Assembly: GCA_965243625.1 (NCBI GenBank)
Contig: CBDEVI010000002.1
Location: forward strand, 2,666,001-2,730,000
Source: JAJECS01 sp965243625
Lineage (GTDB): Bacteria; Chloroflexota; UBA11872
Direction of reading: 5' to 3'
DNA length: 64,000 nucleotides
The position numbers were made by a program, and so were the translations under genes. This document shows, piece after piece, positions 17,525-27,720 of this stretch. The first letter of the stretch is position 1. Each line of letters begins with the position of its first letter. The notes beneath the pieces were generated by a model. The model was given only the letters and a program-made list of their open reading frames with translations. It ran no database searches and had not been told where the DNA came from.

Positions 17525-19357
17525 ATGACTCTTGCCCTGCGCCGCGCCCGACTCGGCGCCTTGCTGGTTGCGCTGTTGCTCACCAGCATCGCGATCGCGG
17601 CGCCGACCTTCGCCGACTCGCACGCCAACCTTTCCGCCGTCGTGACGCGAAGCGTCTACTTCGAGCCCGACGCCCACCTGGCGCACAACGTCCCCGATTT
17701 GCGCCTGACGGTTGGGGACGGCGAGGTCGACTGCAACTTCCTCTCGCACTACGAGTCGACCGGCGGCGACATCCGCTGGGGGTTCGCCACCTCCGAAGTC
17801 ATCGAAGAAGACGCCGGCAGCCTGACGCAGTACTTCCAACGCGGCGTCGTGGACTGCCACGAGCGTGACGGCATGTGGCGCCTGGAGCGCCGCCTGGTCT
17901 GGGACTACGTCGGCGGCGGTATGGGCGACGCGCCCGATCTCGGCGTCGAGCCCGACCTGCTGAGTGATCAGCCCGGCCGCCTGAGCGGGCCATGGGGGCA
18001 CCGCGTGTCCAATTTCGCAATTGACGGCACGCCCACCGGATTCCTCGACTTCTACTACGAGCTCGGCGGCATGCAGGCGTTTGGCCTGCCCAAGAGCGAC
18101 GCTCGCATGGACGACACGCCGGGCGCCATGCTCGCCATCGAAGGCGCCGACCCCGGCGTCATCCGGCAGTACTTCCAGGCCGCGGTGTTCGAGCACTGGC
18201 CGGACAGCGAGCAGCCGGTGCAGCTGCGTTTCCTCGGCGACGCCGTCCGCGACGTGATCTACCCCTATGCCAGCCACCAGGTGATCGCGAGCTTCCAGGC
18301 GGCCGAGCCCCTGAGCGACGGCGACGCCTACGCGCCCGAGAGCGTCTCGGTCGGAGACGCGCTGGTCATGCTCTACGGAGCCACCAACGGCGACCACGAC
18401 GCCTACGTGGCGCGGCAGCGTGACGCGCTCGTCGCGCTCTACCACGCCGCCAACGGCGACGACTGGAACAAGAACGACCACTGGCTCAGCGATGCACCGC
18501 TCGGCGAGTGGTTCGGCGTCACTACCGACATCCACGACCGCATCGTCGATTTGGACCTCTCGCAGAACCAGTTGAGCGGCATGCTCCCGCCCGAGATCGG
18601 CCAGCTCGCCGCCCTCGTGCGATTGGATGTTCAGGGCAATCAGTTGCAAGGCGAGATACCGCCCGAGATCGGCGACCTGGACAACGTGACCCATCTCTCC
18701 CTGTGGGCCAATCAGTTCAGCGGGTCCATCCCCGCCGAGATGGGCGATATGGCCAGCCTGCAGTGGGCCGCGCTGGGCATCAATGAGTTGACCGGCTCGA
18801 TCCCTCCCGAATTGGGCAACCTGTCGACGGCCACCCACTTGGACTTCACCCTGAATCAGCTCAGCGGTGAGATCCCAGCCGAGCTGGGCAACCTCACCAG
18901 CCTGGTCTGGCTGACCTTCTGGAGCAACCGGTTGACGGGCCCAATTCCACCTGAGTTGGGCAACCTCACCAACCTGGAACAGCTGGACCTGGACACCAAC
19001 CGCCTCAGCGGCCCGATTCCGCCCGAGCTGGGCAACCTCGTCAACCTCGAAGAGCTGTGGCTGCGTATCAACCACTTGACTGGTGAGATACCGCCTGAGT
19101 TGGGCAACCTCACCAGCCTGCAAGTGCTGGGTCTAAGCCAGAACACACTGACCGGTGAGATTCCGCGCGAGTTGGACAACCTCACCAGCCTGCGAAGCGT
19201 CTATCTCGCGGGCAATCAGTTCACCGGCTGCGTGCCCGCGGCGTTGGCGGCGATTCCCAGGGGCGACCTGGACGAGGTCGACCTGCCGGCCTGCGAACCC
19301 GAAGAGCCGGAGGACATGGAAGACACCGAGGACTCGGGGGGCGCGACGGAGGTTTAG
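17525..19357 (+). CDS. Exported leucine-rich-repeat protein with two LGFP-like modules
   Basis: 610 aa. Signal peptide residues 1-31 (ends 'APTFADS'). Two LGFP-like modules follow: 'TQYFQRGVVDCHE' and, more complete, 'GGMQAFGLPKS' ... 'RQYFQAAVFEHWP' ... 'LRFLGDAVRD'. Then comes an LRR cap ('LVALYHAANGDDW', 'WFGVTTD') and about nine repeats of 24 residues with the plant-type consensus LxxLxxLxLxxNxLSGxIPPELGNL. The repeat block closes with 'CVPAALAAIP', and the C-terminus is acidic (Glu/Asp-rich, 'EEPEDMEDTEDSG'). AGGAACG precedes the ATG. Expected outside the cell, in binding or adhesion. It lies between two Ldh_2 genes on the opposite strand. Confidence 0.85.
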   Translation: MTLALRRARLGALLVALLLTSIAIAAPTFADSHANLSAVVTRSVYFEPDAHLAHNVPDLRLTVGDGEVDCNFLSHYESTGGDIRWGFATSEVIEEDAGSLTQYFQRGVVDCHERDGMWRLERRLVWDYVGGGMGDAPDLGVEPDLLSDQPGRLSGPWGHRVSNFAIDGTPTGFLDFYYELGGMQAFGLPKSDARMDDTPGAMLAIEGADPGVIRQYFQAAVFEHWPDSEQPVQLRFLGDAVRDVIYPYASHQVIASFQAAEPLSDGDAYAPESVSVGDALVMLYGATNGDHDAYVARQRDALVALYHAANGDDWNKNDHWLSDAPLGEWFGVTTDIHDRIVDLDLSQNQLSGMLPPEIGQLAALVRLDVQGNQLQGEIPPEIGDLDNVTHLSLWANQFSGSIPAEMGDMASLQWAALGINELTGSIPPELGNLSTATHLDFTLNQLSGEIPAELGNLTSLVWLTFWSNRLTGPIPPELGNLTNLEQLDLDTNRLSGPIPPELGNLVNLEELWLRINHLTGEIPPELGNLTSLQVLGLSQNTLTGEIPRELDNLTSLRSVYLAGNQFTGCVPAALAAIPRGDLDEVDLPACEPEEPEDMEDTEDSGGATEV

Positions 19358-19370
19358 CTCTTGCATCAAT

Positions 19371-19598
19371 CGGGGCGGGTTTCAAAGCCGCCCCTCTCGC
19401 CCCGCGTCCGGTCGCCACGGGGTCGTCCGGTCCCCTCTCCCTCTGGGAGAGGGTCAGGGTGAGGGCTTCGTCGCCCAAGCCACTAGCCCACGGGGTGACC
19501 TGCCTCGTGGCCGCCCGGTCCGCCTCCGAAATCCGGTGGCCCACGCTTCGCGCAGCGTGGGACTGCCCGCATTCGTCGTGAGCCCGGCCCTCCGGCCG
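19371..19598. repeat. Intergenic palindrome cluster between the LRR and Ldh_2 genes
   Basis: Contains a family C-like hairpin (GGGGCGG...CCGCCCC, 19371-19396), a family D element (CCCTCTCCC/GGGAGAGGG followed by GGGTGAGGG, 19433-19467) and a family E palindrome (GGCCCACGCT/AGCGTGGGAC, 19541-19563). The two flanking genes converge here, so the hairpins may also end transcription. Confidence 0.7.
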
Positions 19599-20654
19599 CT
19601 ACCCCGTCCCGCTCGCCAAGGCGTTGACCTCGTCGGCCGACACCCCCACCTTCTCGGCGCTGTCGAGGTAGAGCTCCCAGGTCGAGTCGGGAATATCCAG
19701 CGGCTGCCCGGACAGGGCGCGGCACGAGGCGCGCTCGAAATCGCCCGGCACCTGAACTTCGGTGAATCCCGGCGCGGGGCGCGTGTTGCGCAGGCGCTCC
19801 AGGTTGGCGCGGATGCCGCGCCGCACGTCATCGGCGTCGCCGAACGCCGCGGGGTCGATCGCGAGCGCGAAGCCGCCGGCAGGGTTCTCGCCGCCCTCCA
19901 CCGCGGTGCCCACCAGGTTGGCGCCCAGCAGCGACACCATCAAGCCAACGGCATAGCCCTTGTGGCCGCCAAACGGCACCAACATCCCGCCCTCGTAGAG
20001 TTTCGCCGGGTCGTTGGTCGGGCGCCCGTCCTGGTCCAGCAGCCAGCCGTCCGGCACCGGCAGGCCTTTGTCGCGGTAGACCCGCACCTTGCCCTCGGCG
20101 GACGCCGTCGTCGCCATGTCGATCAGCATGCCGTCGTCCTCCGCCGCCGGCGCGCCGAAAGTGAACGGCAGCGTGCCCACCTTCGGTTCCGCCCCTCCGA
20201 ACGGGGCCGCGATGTCGGCCGCTCCCCCGGCCCAACCCATGCAGAGAAATGAGATCACGCCCAACTCGTTCCCAAGCTCGCCCCACTCGCCCAGGCGGCC
20301 AATGTGGGTCACGTTGGTCATGCCGCCAATGGCGACCGACGACTCCTTGGCCTTGGCCGCCACCACGCGCGTGAGCAGCTCGGCCGCAAAGTGTCCGAAT
20401 CCCAGGTTGCCCTCAATGATGACCGTGGTCGCGGTCTCCGACACGATGGTCGGACGCTCGGCGGGCTTCATCTTGCCCTCCAGGATCAGCCCCACGTACT
20501 CGGGCACCCGCTGGAATCCGTGCGAGGGATGCCCCGCCAGGTTCGAGTTGGCTAGCCATTGGGCCAGCTGGTCGGCAATGTCATCCGGCGCTCCTGCGGC
20601 CGCGAGGACGCGACTGGAGGCCTCGGTGAGTCCCTCGACAGAAAAGCTGGGCAT
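19599..20654 (-). CDS. Ldh_2-family NAD(P)-dependent oxidoreductase, copy 2
   Basis: 351 aa from ATG 20654. It has the same family blocks as the copy at 16263: 'GHPSHGFQRVPEYV', 'NLGFGHFAAE', 'IGGMTNVTHIGRLGEW', 'PFGGAEPKVGTLPFTFGAP', 'DMATTASAEGKVRV', 'GHKGYAVGLMVSLL' and 'LRNTRPAPGFTEVQVPGDFE'. The two share roughly half their residues by eye, so they are old paralogues rather than a recent duplication. Likely role: oxidation of an exogenous 2-hydroxy acid. The iron-dependent alcohol dehydrogenase at 20756 is divergent with about 100 bp between starts, so the two may share a control region. Confidence 0.87.
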   Translation of the reverse strand: MPSFSVEGLTEASSRVLAAAGAPDDIADQLAQWLANSNLAGHPSHGFQRVPEYVGLILEGKMKPAERPTIVSETATTVIIEGNLGFGHFAAELLTRVVAAKAKESSVAIGGMTNVTHIGRLGEWGELGNELGVISFLCMGWAGGAADIAAPFGGAEPKVGTLPFTFGAPAAEDDGMLIDMATTASAEGKVRVYRDKGLPVPDGWLLDQDGRPTNDPAKLYEGGMLVPFGGHKGYAVGLMVSLLGANLVGTAVEGGENPAGGFALAIDPAAFGDADDVRRGIRANLERLRNTRPAPGFTEVQVPGDFERASCRALSGQPLDIPDSTWELYLDSAEKVGVSADEVNALASGTG

Positions 20655-20755
20655 GAATGCGGATCCTCTCGCACCGCCGTGCGTGAGCATGGTACGCGCC
20701 CGCCCGGTGATCGGCGCATAATGGCGGGCTTGCCGGCTCAGCGGGACTTGCGGCT

Positions 20756-21919
20756 ATGACATTCGGCCCTTCACCTTCGACCTTTCGGACCACGCCCACG
20801 CTCGTCTTCGGACGTGGGGCCATCCGCGAACTGCCGGATCAGCTGCGCCGCGCCGGCGCCGGCCGCGTCTTGATCGTCACTGATCCCGGCATCGCCGCAT
20901 GTGGCGTGCTCGACCAGGTTGAGGAGCTGCTGCGGGAGGCCGGAATCTCGTTCGGCGTCTATACCGACGTCGTGCCCGAACCCCCCAGCCCGAGCGTGGA
21001 CGCCTGCGCCGAGGCCCTAAAGGCCGACGGCGCCGACGTAGTTGTGGGTCTCGGCGGCGGCAGCGCCATGGACACCTCGCAAATCGCCGCCTGCCTGGTG
21101 ACCAACGGCGGCACCACCGAAGACTGGTTGGGCGTCGAGATCCTTGAGAAGCCGGGCATTCCCACCATCAGCGTGCCGACCACCTCAGGCACCGCGTCCG
21201 AGCTGACGGGCAACGCGGTCATCGTGCTGGCGGACCAGTCCAACAAGATGTCCGTGGTGAGCCCCTACATCTACCCAAAGGCGGCGATCGTCGACCCGGC
21301 GCTTACGGACTCAGTGCCGCCGGACGTCACCGCCGCCACCGGCATGGACGCCTTCTGCCACGCCACCGAGTCGTTCATCTCGGTCAAGGCCACGCCGCAC
21401 ACGCGCCTCTACGCCGCCGAGTCCATGCGGCGCGTCGTGGAGTACCTGCCGCGCGCGGTAGCCGACGGCAGCGACACCGAGGCCCGCGACGAGTTGGCCT
21501 ACGCCTGCGTCATGGCCGGCTACACCCTGGCCAACGCCGGCACGATCATCGTCCACGCCATGGCGCACGCCATCGGCGCCTGGGCCAAGATCCCGCACGG
21601 CGTGGCCAACACTCTCTGCCTGCTGCCGGTGATGGGCTTCTGCGCCGAGCGCGTGCCCACGCTCATGGGTGGTATGGCCGGGCCGCTGGGCGCACCGAAC
21701 GGCGCCAACGACGCCGACCGCGCCCAGGCGACGCTGGACGCCATGCGGGGGCTGATCGACGCCATCGGACTGTCCACGCGCCTCGGCGAGGCCGGCGTGC
21801 AGCGCGACTGGCTGCCCGAGGTGGCCCGCGTCACCCACGGCTCCCGCCGCCTCATGGACCAAAGCCCCGCCCAACCCACCGAGGCCGAGCTCCTGGCCAT
21901 GCTCGAGGCGGCGTACTAG
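20756..21919 (+). CDS. Iron-containing alcohol dehydrogenase family protein
   Basis: 387 aa. The Rossmann-like N-terminal domain has 'LVFGRGAIRELPDQL', 'VVGLGGGSAMDTSQIAA' (GGGS nucleotide loop) and 'TISVPTTSGTASELTGNAVI'. The metal-binding helical domain has 'DVTAATGMDAFCHATESFIS' and 'IIVHAMAHAIGAWAKIPHG', giving the Asp and three His ligands of group III alcohol dehydrogenases. The closest functional groups are lactaldehyde/1,3-propanediol dehydrogenases and maleylacetate reductases; the substrate is unassigned. Its position next to Ldh_2 enzymes suggests short-chain alcohol or hydroxy-acid catabolism. Confidence 0.87.
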   Translation: MTFGPSPSTFRTTPTLVFGRGAIRELPDQLRRAGAGRVLIVTDPGIAACGVLDQVEELLREAGISFGVYTDVVPEPPSPSVDACAEALKADGADVVVGLGGGSAMDTSQIAACLVTNGGTTEDWLGVEILEKPGIPTISVPTTSGTASELTGNAVIVLADQSNKMSVVSPYIYPKAAIVDPALTDSVPPDVTAATGMDAFCHATESFISVKATPHTRLYAAESMRRVVEYLPRAVADGSDTEARDELAYACVMAGYTLANAGTIIVHAMAHAIGAWAKIPHGVANTLCLLPVMGFCAERVPTLMGGMAGPLGAPNGANDADRAQATLDAMRGLIDAIGLSTRLGEAGVQRDWLPEVARVTHGSRRLMDQSPAQPTEAELLAMLEAAY

Positions 21920-21951
21920 GAGGGGCCCTGCGTAACCCCTCCGTCATTCCG

Positions 21952-22006
21952 GCGGAGCCTGTCCCCGCGCAGGCGGGGAGCCGGAATCCAGTCGGGTCGA
22001 ACCTAG
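21952..22006. repeat. Family B palindrome, expanded variant
   Basis: Begins CGTCATTCCGGCGGAG and returns as GGAGCCGGAATCCAG, with a nested GTCCCCGC/GCGGGGA stem. The other family B copies (for example 28110, 30449, 46700, 58049) lack the nested stem. Confidence 0.7.
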
Positions 22007-22073
22007 CGCCGCGCCTAAATTGATCCAGGGAGGATCCCAGCGCCTGCGCGCAGGCCGATTTGGCGTGTCCGCC

Positions 22074-22110
22074 GCGACAACGGGCGCGTCAATGACGCGT
22101 GCGTTGTCGC
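22074..22110. terminator. Imperfect long hairpin between convergent genes
   Basis: Arms GCGACAACG...GCGTCA and TGACGC...CGTTGTCGC pair over 15 of 18 positions. It lies in the gap between the Fe-alcohol dehydrogenase (ending 21919) and the opine dehydrogenase (ending 22196), so it could end transcription on either strand. There is no clear T tract. Confidence 0.4.
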
Positions 22111-22142
22111 TGGGTGCAAACCTGTTAACCGGACTGTTTTGG

Positions 22143-22169
22143 CGCGACAATGACCGCGTCATTGTCGCG
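22143..22169. terminator. Perfect 12-bp inverted repeat with 3-base loop
   Basis: CGCGACAATGAC and GTCATTGTCGCG are exact complements around a 3-base loop. It starts 27 bp past the stop of the convergent opine dehydrogenase gene. It shares the GCGACAA core with the hairpin at 22074, so the pair may be a duplicated bidirectional terminator or a small palindromic element. Confidence 0.5.
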
Positions 22170-22195
22170 AGCTCGGGTCCCCGAGGGAGCCGTAC

Positions 22196-23256
22196 TTAGT
22201 CCTCACCACCCGCCACGTAGGCCCGGATTTCGTCGCCCGATAGGCCGTCGATGCCCAGGTCGGCCAGGGTGCGCCGGTTGGTGTCCAGCGGCTCCTGCAG
22301 GACGGTCAGTCCGAGGGCCACCACGGCGTCGATGATCTGGGTCGGCACGCCCAGCGCGGCGCCCAGCCCGGACCACGCCCGCAGGCCGTAGGGCACGTCC
22401 TCCGACAGCCAGCGCGTGTCGAGCTGGCCCAGAGATCCGGCGGCTCGGCGCGGGGACCGAACCCGGCGGCGTGAAAGGCTTCGGCGGCGTCCGGCAGGTC
22501 GTGGCCCAGGGCCGCAGCCACCGCGCGGCGCTCCGCGTCCAGCGCCATGATCGCCCGCACCACACCCGGCGTGACGCCCTCGTCGTAGAAGTAGAACTCC
22601 CCGCGCGAGCGCTCGACACGCCCGGCGTTGAGCAGCACGCCCGGCGGATGGACCACCGGGTTCATCGCGCTCAAGCCGCAGGCCAGCACGTCGGGAACGG
22701 GCGTGATGCCGGGGAACAGCCGGGCCAATCGCTCGTGCACCTGCGCCGTCGCCGAGGACGGAAACACGCCCAGCCCCATGGCGGGCACCACGCCCCAGAT
22801 CGTGGCGCCGTCGGGCTGGGTCTTGCGGCAGACGTAGGGCGCGGTGTCGGTCTCGGCGATCGGGATGGCGGGCGCGCCGGCCTCACGCAGCAGGCGCGCG
22901 ACCTCCAGCGCCCCGAGCGTTCCCGGCATGAGCGTGAGCGTGTGGCTCGGGCGGATATGCGGCGCGAGCGCCCGGGCCCACGGCGCATGGCCGTAGGCCG
23001 GCACGATCAGCAGCAGGTCGTCCGCGGCCGTCGCGGCAGCGCCCACGTCGTCCGTGACCATGTTGATGCGCGCCGCGCCCGTGTGCGCCACGCCGTGCAG
23101 CTCGATCACGCGCGCCTCGCGCACCGGATCGAGGGCCTCGGCGAACTCGGGCAGCTCGCCCAGGGTCACGGAATGCCCGGCCAGCGTCAGGTTGGCCGCC
23201 GCGGCAAATCCCGTGTTCCCGGCGCCCAGCACCACCACCGATTCACCCGACGCCAT
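22196..23256 (-). pseudogene. NAD(P)-octopine/nopaline dehydrogenase family gene with one frameshift
   Basis: The first frame (23256 to about 22430) has a Rossmann start 'VVVLGAGNTGFAAAANLTL' and opine-dehydrogenase blocks 'LLIVPAYGHAPWARALAP', 'LSAMNPVVHPPGVLLNAG' and 'FYFYDEGVTPGVVRAI'. After 'AEPPDLW' it runs into non-family sequence, while the neighbouring frame continues the family ('RWLSEDVPYGLRAWSGLG', then 'IIDAVVALG') to TAA at 22196. One missing base near 22425-22432 reconciles both, giving 353 aa. This is either a real inactivating deletion or an assembly error. Intact, it would reduce imines of amino acids with 2-oxo acids, or the reverse. Confidence 0.8.
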
Positions 23257-23380
23257 GTGGCCCTCCAGCTTCCCGGCTCTCGTCGTCGACCCGGCACAGT
23301 ATGACGCCTACCGCCGTGCCACCGCGTTCGATGCGTGCGGTACGGTTGCCGCAAGCTCGTATCCAGGCGGGATCAGTCGC

Positions 23381-24415
23381 ATGCCCGACAAGCCGTTTCG
23401 CGTCGCGCTGGCCAACGGGCTTCGCTACGCCTCCGTGCTCGACTTCACGCACCTGCTCGACGCCGTCGGCGCGTCGCTGACGGTCGTCGATGCGCCCACC
23501 TCGGATGACGAGGCCGTGGAGCGACTGGCGGGCTACGACGGGATCATCTGGCCCCACGGCCCCTATCGGCTGGCGCCGTTCGACCGGCTCCCCGACCTGC
23601 AGGGCGTGATCGCCCCGACCGTGGGCGTGGACCACGTCGACCTGGACGCCGCCACGGCCGCCGGCGTGGTGGTGGGCAATCTCCCGGCCTTCGCCACGGA
23701 GCAGACGGCGGACGCGGCCATGTTCCTCATCATCGGCTCGGTGCGGCGGGTGCCCCAGATGTGGGCGCAGTGGCGCCAGGGCAACCGCGCCATCCCGGCC
23801 TGGGAGGCCCAAATCAGGCCCATCGGCGACATGCGCGGGGCCACCCTGGCGCTCATCGGCTTCGGTCGCATCGCGCGCGCGGTGGCGGTGCGGGCGCAGA
23901 GCTTCGGCATGCGCTGCATCGCCTACGGACCCACCGTGTCGCCCTGGGAGGCCGCCTCCTTCGGCGTCGAGCTGGTCGACCTCGACACGGCCTTCGCGAC
24001 CGGCGACGCGGTGTCCGTGCACCTGCCGCTGAACGCCGGAACCCATCACTTCGTGAACGCCGACCTGCTGGCGCGCATGAAGCCATCCGCCGTCCTCGTC
24101 AACGTGTCGCGCGGGGCGGTCGTCGACGAGGCGGCGCTGCTCGAAGCGCTGCAAACCGGTCGCATCGCCGGCGCCGGCCTGGATGTCTTCGAGCAGGAGC
24201 CGGTGACCCCCGACAACCCGCTGGTGGACCTGCCCAACGTGCTCTGGCTGCCCCACGCCGGCGGCTCGTCCGAGGAAGGCATCCGCCGCGTGGGCGAAGG
24301 CTCAGCCGAGCAAATGGCCTGGCTGGCCGAAGGCTACTGGCCCCGCCATGTGGCGAATCCGGCTGTTAAACCCCGAGTCCCTCTGCGACGGCGAGGCTAT
24401 CCGGAGCGCCGCTGA
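23381..24415 (+). CDS. D-2-hydroxyacid dehydrogenase family NAD-binding protein
   Basis: 344 aa from ATG 23381; the longer frame upstream is antisense to the opine dehydrogenase gene. Family blocks: 'GVIAPTVGVDHVDLDAA', 'LALIGFGRIARAVAVRA' (GxGxxA variant of the Rossmann loop), 'NVSRGAVVDEAALLEAL' with the catalytic Arg, 'GAGLDVFEQEPV' with the Glu, and 'NVLWLPHAGGSS' with the His. It should interconvert a 2-oxo acid and D-2-hydroxy acid (glyoxylate/hydroxypyruvate/phosphoglycerate range) in the cytoplasm. The C-terminal ~15 residues are basic and not conserved. Starts are divergent from the opine dehydrogenase, 124 bp apart. Confidence 0.87.
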   Translation: MPDKPFRVALANGLRYASVLDFTHLLDAVGASLTVVDAPTSDDEAVERLAGYDGIIWPHGPYRLAPFDRLPDLQGVIAPTVGVDHVDLDAATAAGVVVGNLPAFATEQTADAAMFLIIGSVRRVPQMWAQWRQGNRAIPAWEAQIRPIGDMRGATLALIGFGRIARAVAVRAQSFGMRCIAYGPTVSPWEAASFGVELVDLDTAFATGDAVSVHLPLNAGTHHFVNADLLARMKPSAVLVNVSRGAVVDEAALLEALQTGRIAGAGLDVFEQEPVTPDNPLVDLPNVLWLPHAGGSSEEGIRRVGEGSAEQMAWLAEGYWPRHVANPAVKPRVPLRRRGYPERR

Positions 24416-24446
24416 CCGAGCGAAACCTCGGTAGTTTCGGGTCCGT

Positions 24447-24473
24447 TCCCAGGCTGCACGCAGCCTGGGCCAC
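24447..24473. repeat. Family E palindrome
   Basis: CCCAGGCTGC followed by its mirror GCAGCCTGGG around a short centre, then CCACCGG. Related copies are at 19541, 25580, 25630, 30289, 36760, 44513 and 44610. Confidence 0.65.
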
Positions 24474-24496
24474 CGGATCTAAGAAATCGGCTCGCG

Positions 24497-24571
<75 letters not shown>

Positions 24572-24641
24572 CGTCATTCTAACCGCTGGCGGTCCTCACG
24601 GCGCCGCGAAAGGGAGCGAGTCGAGCGCGCAATTCGATGGC

Positions 24642-24818
24642 GTCATTCCCGCGGAGCCCGTCCCCGCGAAGGGAGACCCTTGCGTAGCCCTTCGTCATTC
24701 CCGCGAAGGCGGGAATCTACCCCTCATTGAACCTGGGAGCGGAAGGGATGCGCCAGGTCACCCCCAAGCCCGGGTGGATTTTGCAACGGTCTCCAAAGGC
24801 GGGGAGCGGGAATCCAGG
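24642..24818. repeat. Family B/A palindromes including one full-length family A element
   Basis: A truncated palindrome (24642-24680) is followed by a complete family A element (24693-24818). The latter has the TTCCCGCGAAGGCGGGAA palindrome at the left, then CATTGAACCTGGGAGCGG, a middle spacer, and GGCGGGGAGCGGGAATCCAG at the right. Full-length copies elsewhere are 110-125 bp with the same order of blocks. The 24416-24912 gap otherwise holds only tRNA-fMet and a family E copy. Confidence 0.7.
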
Positions 24819-24912
24819 CCCGGCTCGCCCTCGGACGATTCGAGCGCGCCGCGCATCCGCGCTTCCTCCGGCAGGTATTGACAACCTGACGCCCGCCCCG
24901 TTCGATGCGGGC

Positions 24913-25488
24913 ATGTCCCTGTTCTCCTCGACTCGCGAGCGGCGGCTCTGGGCCTGGACGCTGCTCGTGGTGGCGGCGATCTACGCCACCCTGGGCCTGG
25001 CAACGTCGCTGGCCGGATTGCTGCGCGACGCCGGCCTGCTCACCCCCCTCTTCGTCCTCGCCATGCTCTTGATCGCCGCCGCCGTGGTGACGCGCGGGCT
25101 CAAGTGGCGGCCCGGCGGCCTGGAGATCGCCGTGGCCCTTGGCGTGGCGGCCGTCTACGGGCTGGTCTTCGTCCGGATGGCGCTGGAAACGGAGCGCAGC
25201 CACCTCATCGAGTACGGCGTGGTGGCGCTCCTGATCTACGAAGCGCTCACGGAGCGGGCCAGCCAGGGGCGCCGCGTTCCCGTGCCCGCCCTGCTCGCCT
25301 TCCTGGGGGCGGTGGTGATCGGCACAGTCGACGAGGGCATCCAGGCCTGGCTGCCCGTCCGCGTCTTCGACCCACTGGACATCCTCTTCAACGCGCTGGC
25401 GGCCTTCATGGCCGTCGCAGGCAGCGTGGCGCTCGCCTGGGCGCGGCGGCGGACGTGGCGATCACGCCGCGTGGATCGGGTCCGGTAG
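24913..25488 (+). CDS. VanZ-like membrane protein, paralogue of the 12514 gene
   Basis: 191 aa from ATG 24913. The start 'SSTRERRLWAWTLLVVAAIY' matches the paralogue at 12514, as do 'HLIEYGVVALLIYEALTERA' and 'VDEGIQAWLPVRVFDPLD'. Five predicted membrane segments. The stop codon TAG at 25486-25488 is also the start of a family C palindrome (GTAGGGGCAGG), so the last codons and stop may have been supplied by repeat insertion. Function unknown beyond the VanZ-like family; no resistance operon is nearby. Confidence 0.75.
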   Translation: MSLFSSTRERRLWAWTLLVVAAIYATLGLATSLAGLLRDAGLLTPLFVLAMLLIAAAVVTRGLKWRPGGLEIAVALGVAAVYGLVFVRMALETERSHLIEYGVVALLIYEALTERASQGRRVPVPALLAFLGAVVIGTVDEGIQAWLPVRVFDPLDILFNALAAFMAVAGSVALAWARRRTWRSRRVDRVR

Positions 25489-25652
25489 GGGCAGGTTTCA
25501 AACCTGCCCGATGCGGCGCGAGCCGGCAAGGGCCAATGCCGTGGTTCGACCGGCTCACCACGACCGGAGATGCCGGCCCGGTGGCCCAGGCTGCGTGCAG
25601 CCTGGGAAACGTCAGGGCGGCCCGTCCCGCGCTGCACGCAGCGCGGGCCACC
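25485..25652. repeat. Palindrome cluster between VanZ-like gene and rnpB
   Basis: Family C (GTAGGGGCAGGTTTCAAACC..., 25485-25509), a family F half (GGTTCGACCGGCTCACCACG, about 25543-25562) and two family E copies (25580-25608, 25630-25652). The last E copy ends only about 15 bp from the 3' end of rnpB. No gene is supported in this stretch. Confidence 0.7.
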
Positions 25653-25667
25653 GAAGGCGGGCGCGCC

Positions 25668-26010
25668 GCCGAACCGGCCGATAAGCCGCATTCTGTCGCG
25701 GGCGGTCATCTATCTGGGACCGGCGTTGCCGCCGGCCTCGTGCGGCCCACCTGGGACTTGGCGAGCAGCCTGCAAACGTCCCGGCTTGGCCTTGCTCCCG
25801 GCAGAGGTTGGCCGTTTCACGCCTGGCGCGTACTCGTGCTTGTTCCCCGAGGGGGTGTCACAAACGCCGGGCATCGTCACTGTGCCCCTATTCCTGTCCT
25901 TCGCCGGACGTACCGACGTTGGACGACGGGCGTTACCCGCTGCCGTGCTCGATGGAGTGCGGACTTTCCTCCCCGACGCGATGGTGGGGCGACCGCCTGG
26001 CCGGCCCGGC
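25668..26010 (-). ncRNA. rnpB: RNase P RNA (bacterial type A)
   Basis: About 343 bases on the minus strand. Ends were set by a 12-bp P1 helix: GCCGGGCCGGCC at the 5' end (26010-25999) pairs fully with GGCCGGTTCGGC at the 3' end (25679-25668), allowing two G-U pairs. Conserved regions seen are CR I 'GAGGAAAGTCCGCACTCC' near the 5' end and CR V 'CAGAATGCGGCTTAT' near the 3' end. The RNA is the catalytic subunit that removes 5' leaders of pre-tRNA. It lies about 190 bp downstream of the 16S gene on the same strand, so co-transcription is possible. Confidence 0.93.
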
Positions 26011-26199
26011 GGCTCCCGCCGCCGGTGCGTGACGCACCTTAACGACGGGGAAGAGTGAGCGTGAGGTAGGCGGCCAAGGCCTGGGCTCGATAGCGTTGTG
26101 GTCCTCAGCGCGACAGCCGGGCGGCCCGAAGGCCGACCGATGCCGGTCGATCCTCAACCTAGGATCGTCGGGCAGGTTGACTGCCCAACATATTCCCTA

Positions 26200-27720
<1,521 letters not shown>

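Noticed and set aside
18550..19250. Regular 72-bp DNA periodicity as a tandem repeat or CRISPR
   Set aside because: It is the coding signature of the 24-residue LRR repeats.
25570..26058. 162-codon frame
   Set aside because: It overlaps the whole of rnpB, whose P1 helix and conserved regions are clear.
26171..26187. GGGCAG/CTGCCC hairpin after the 16S gene as a terminator
   Set aside because: A 6-bp stem without a T tract on either strand; it may be part of rRNA processing instead.
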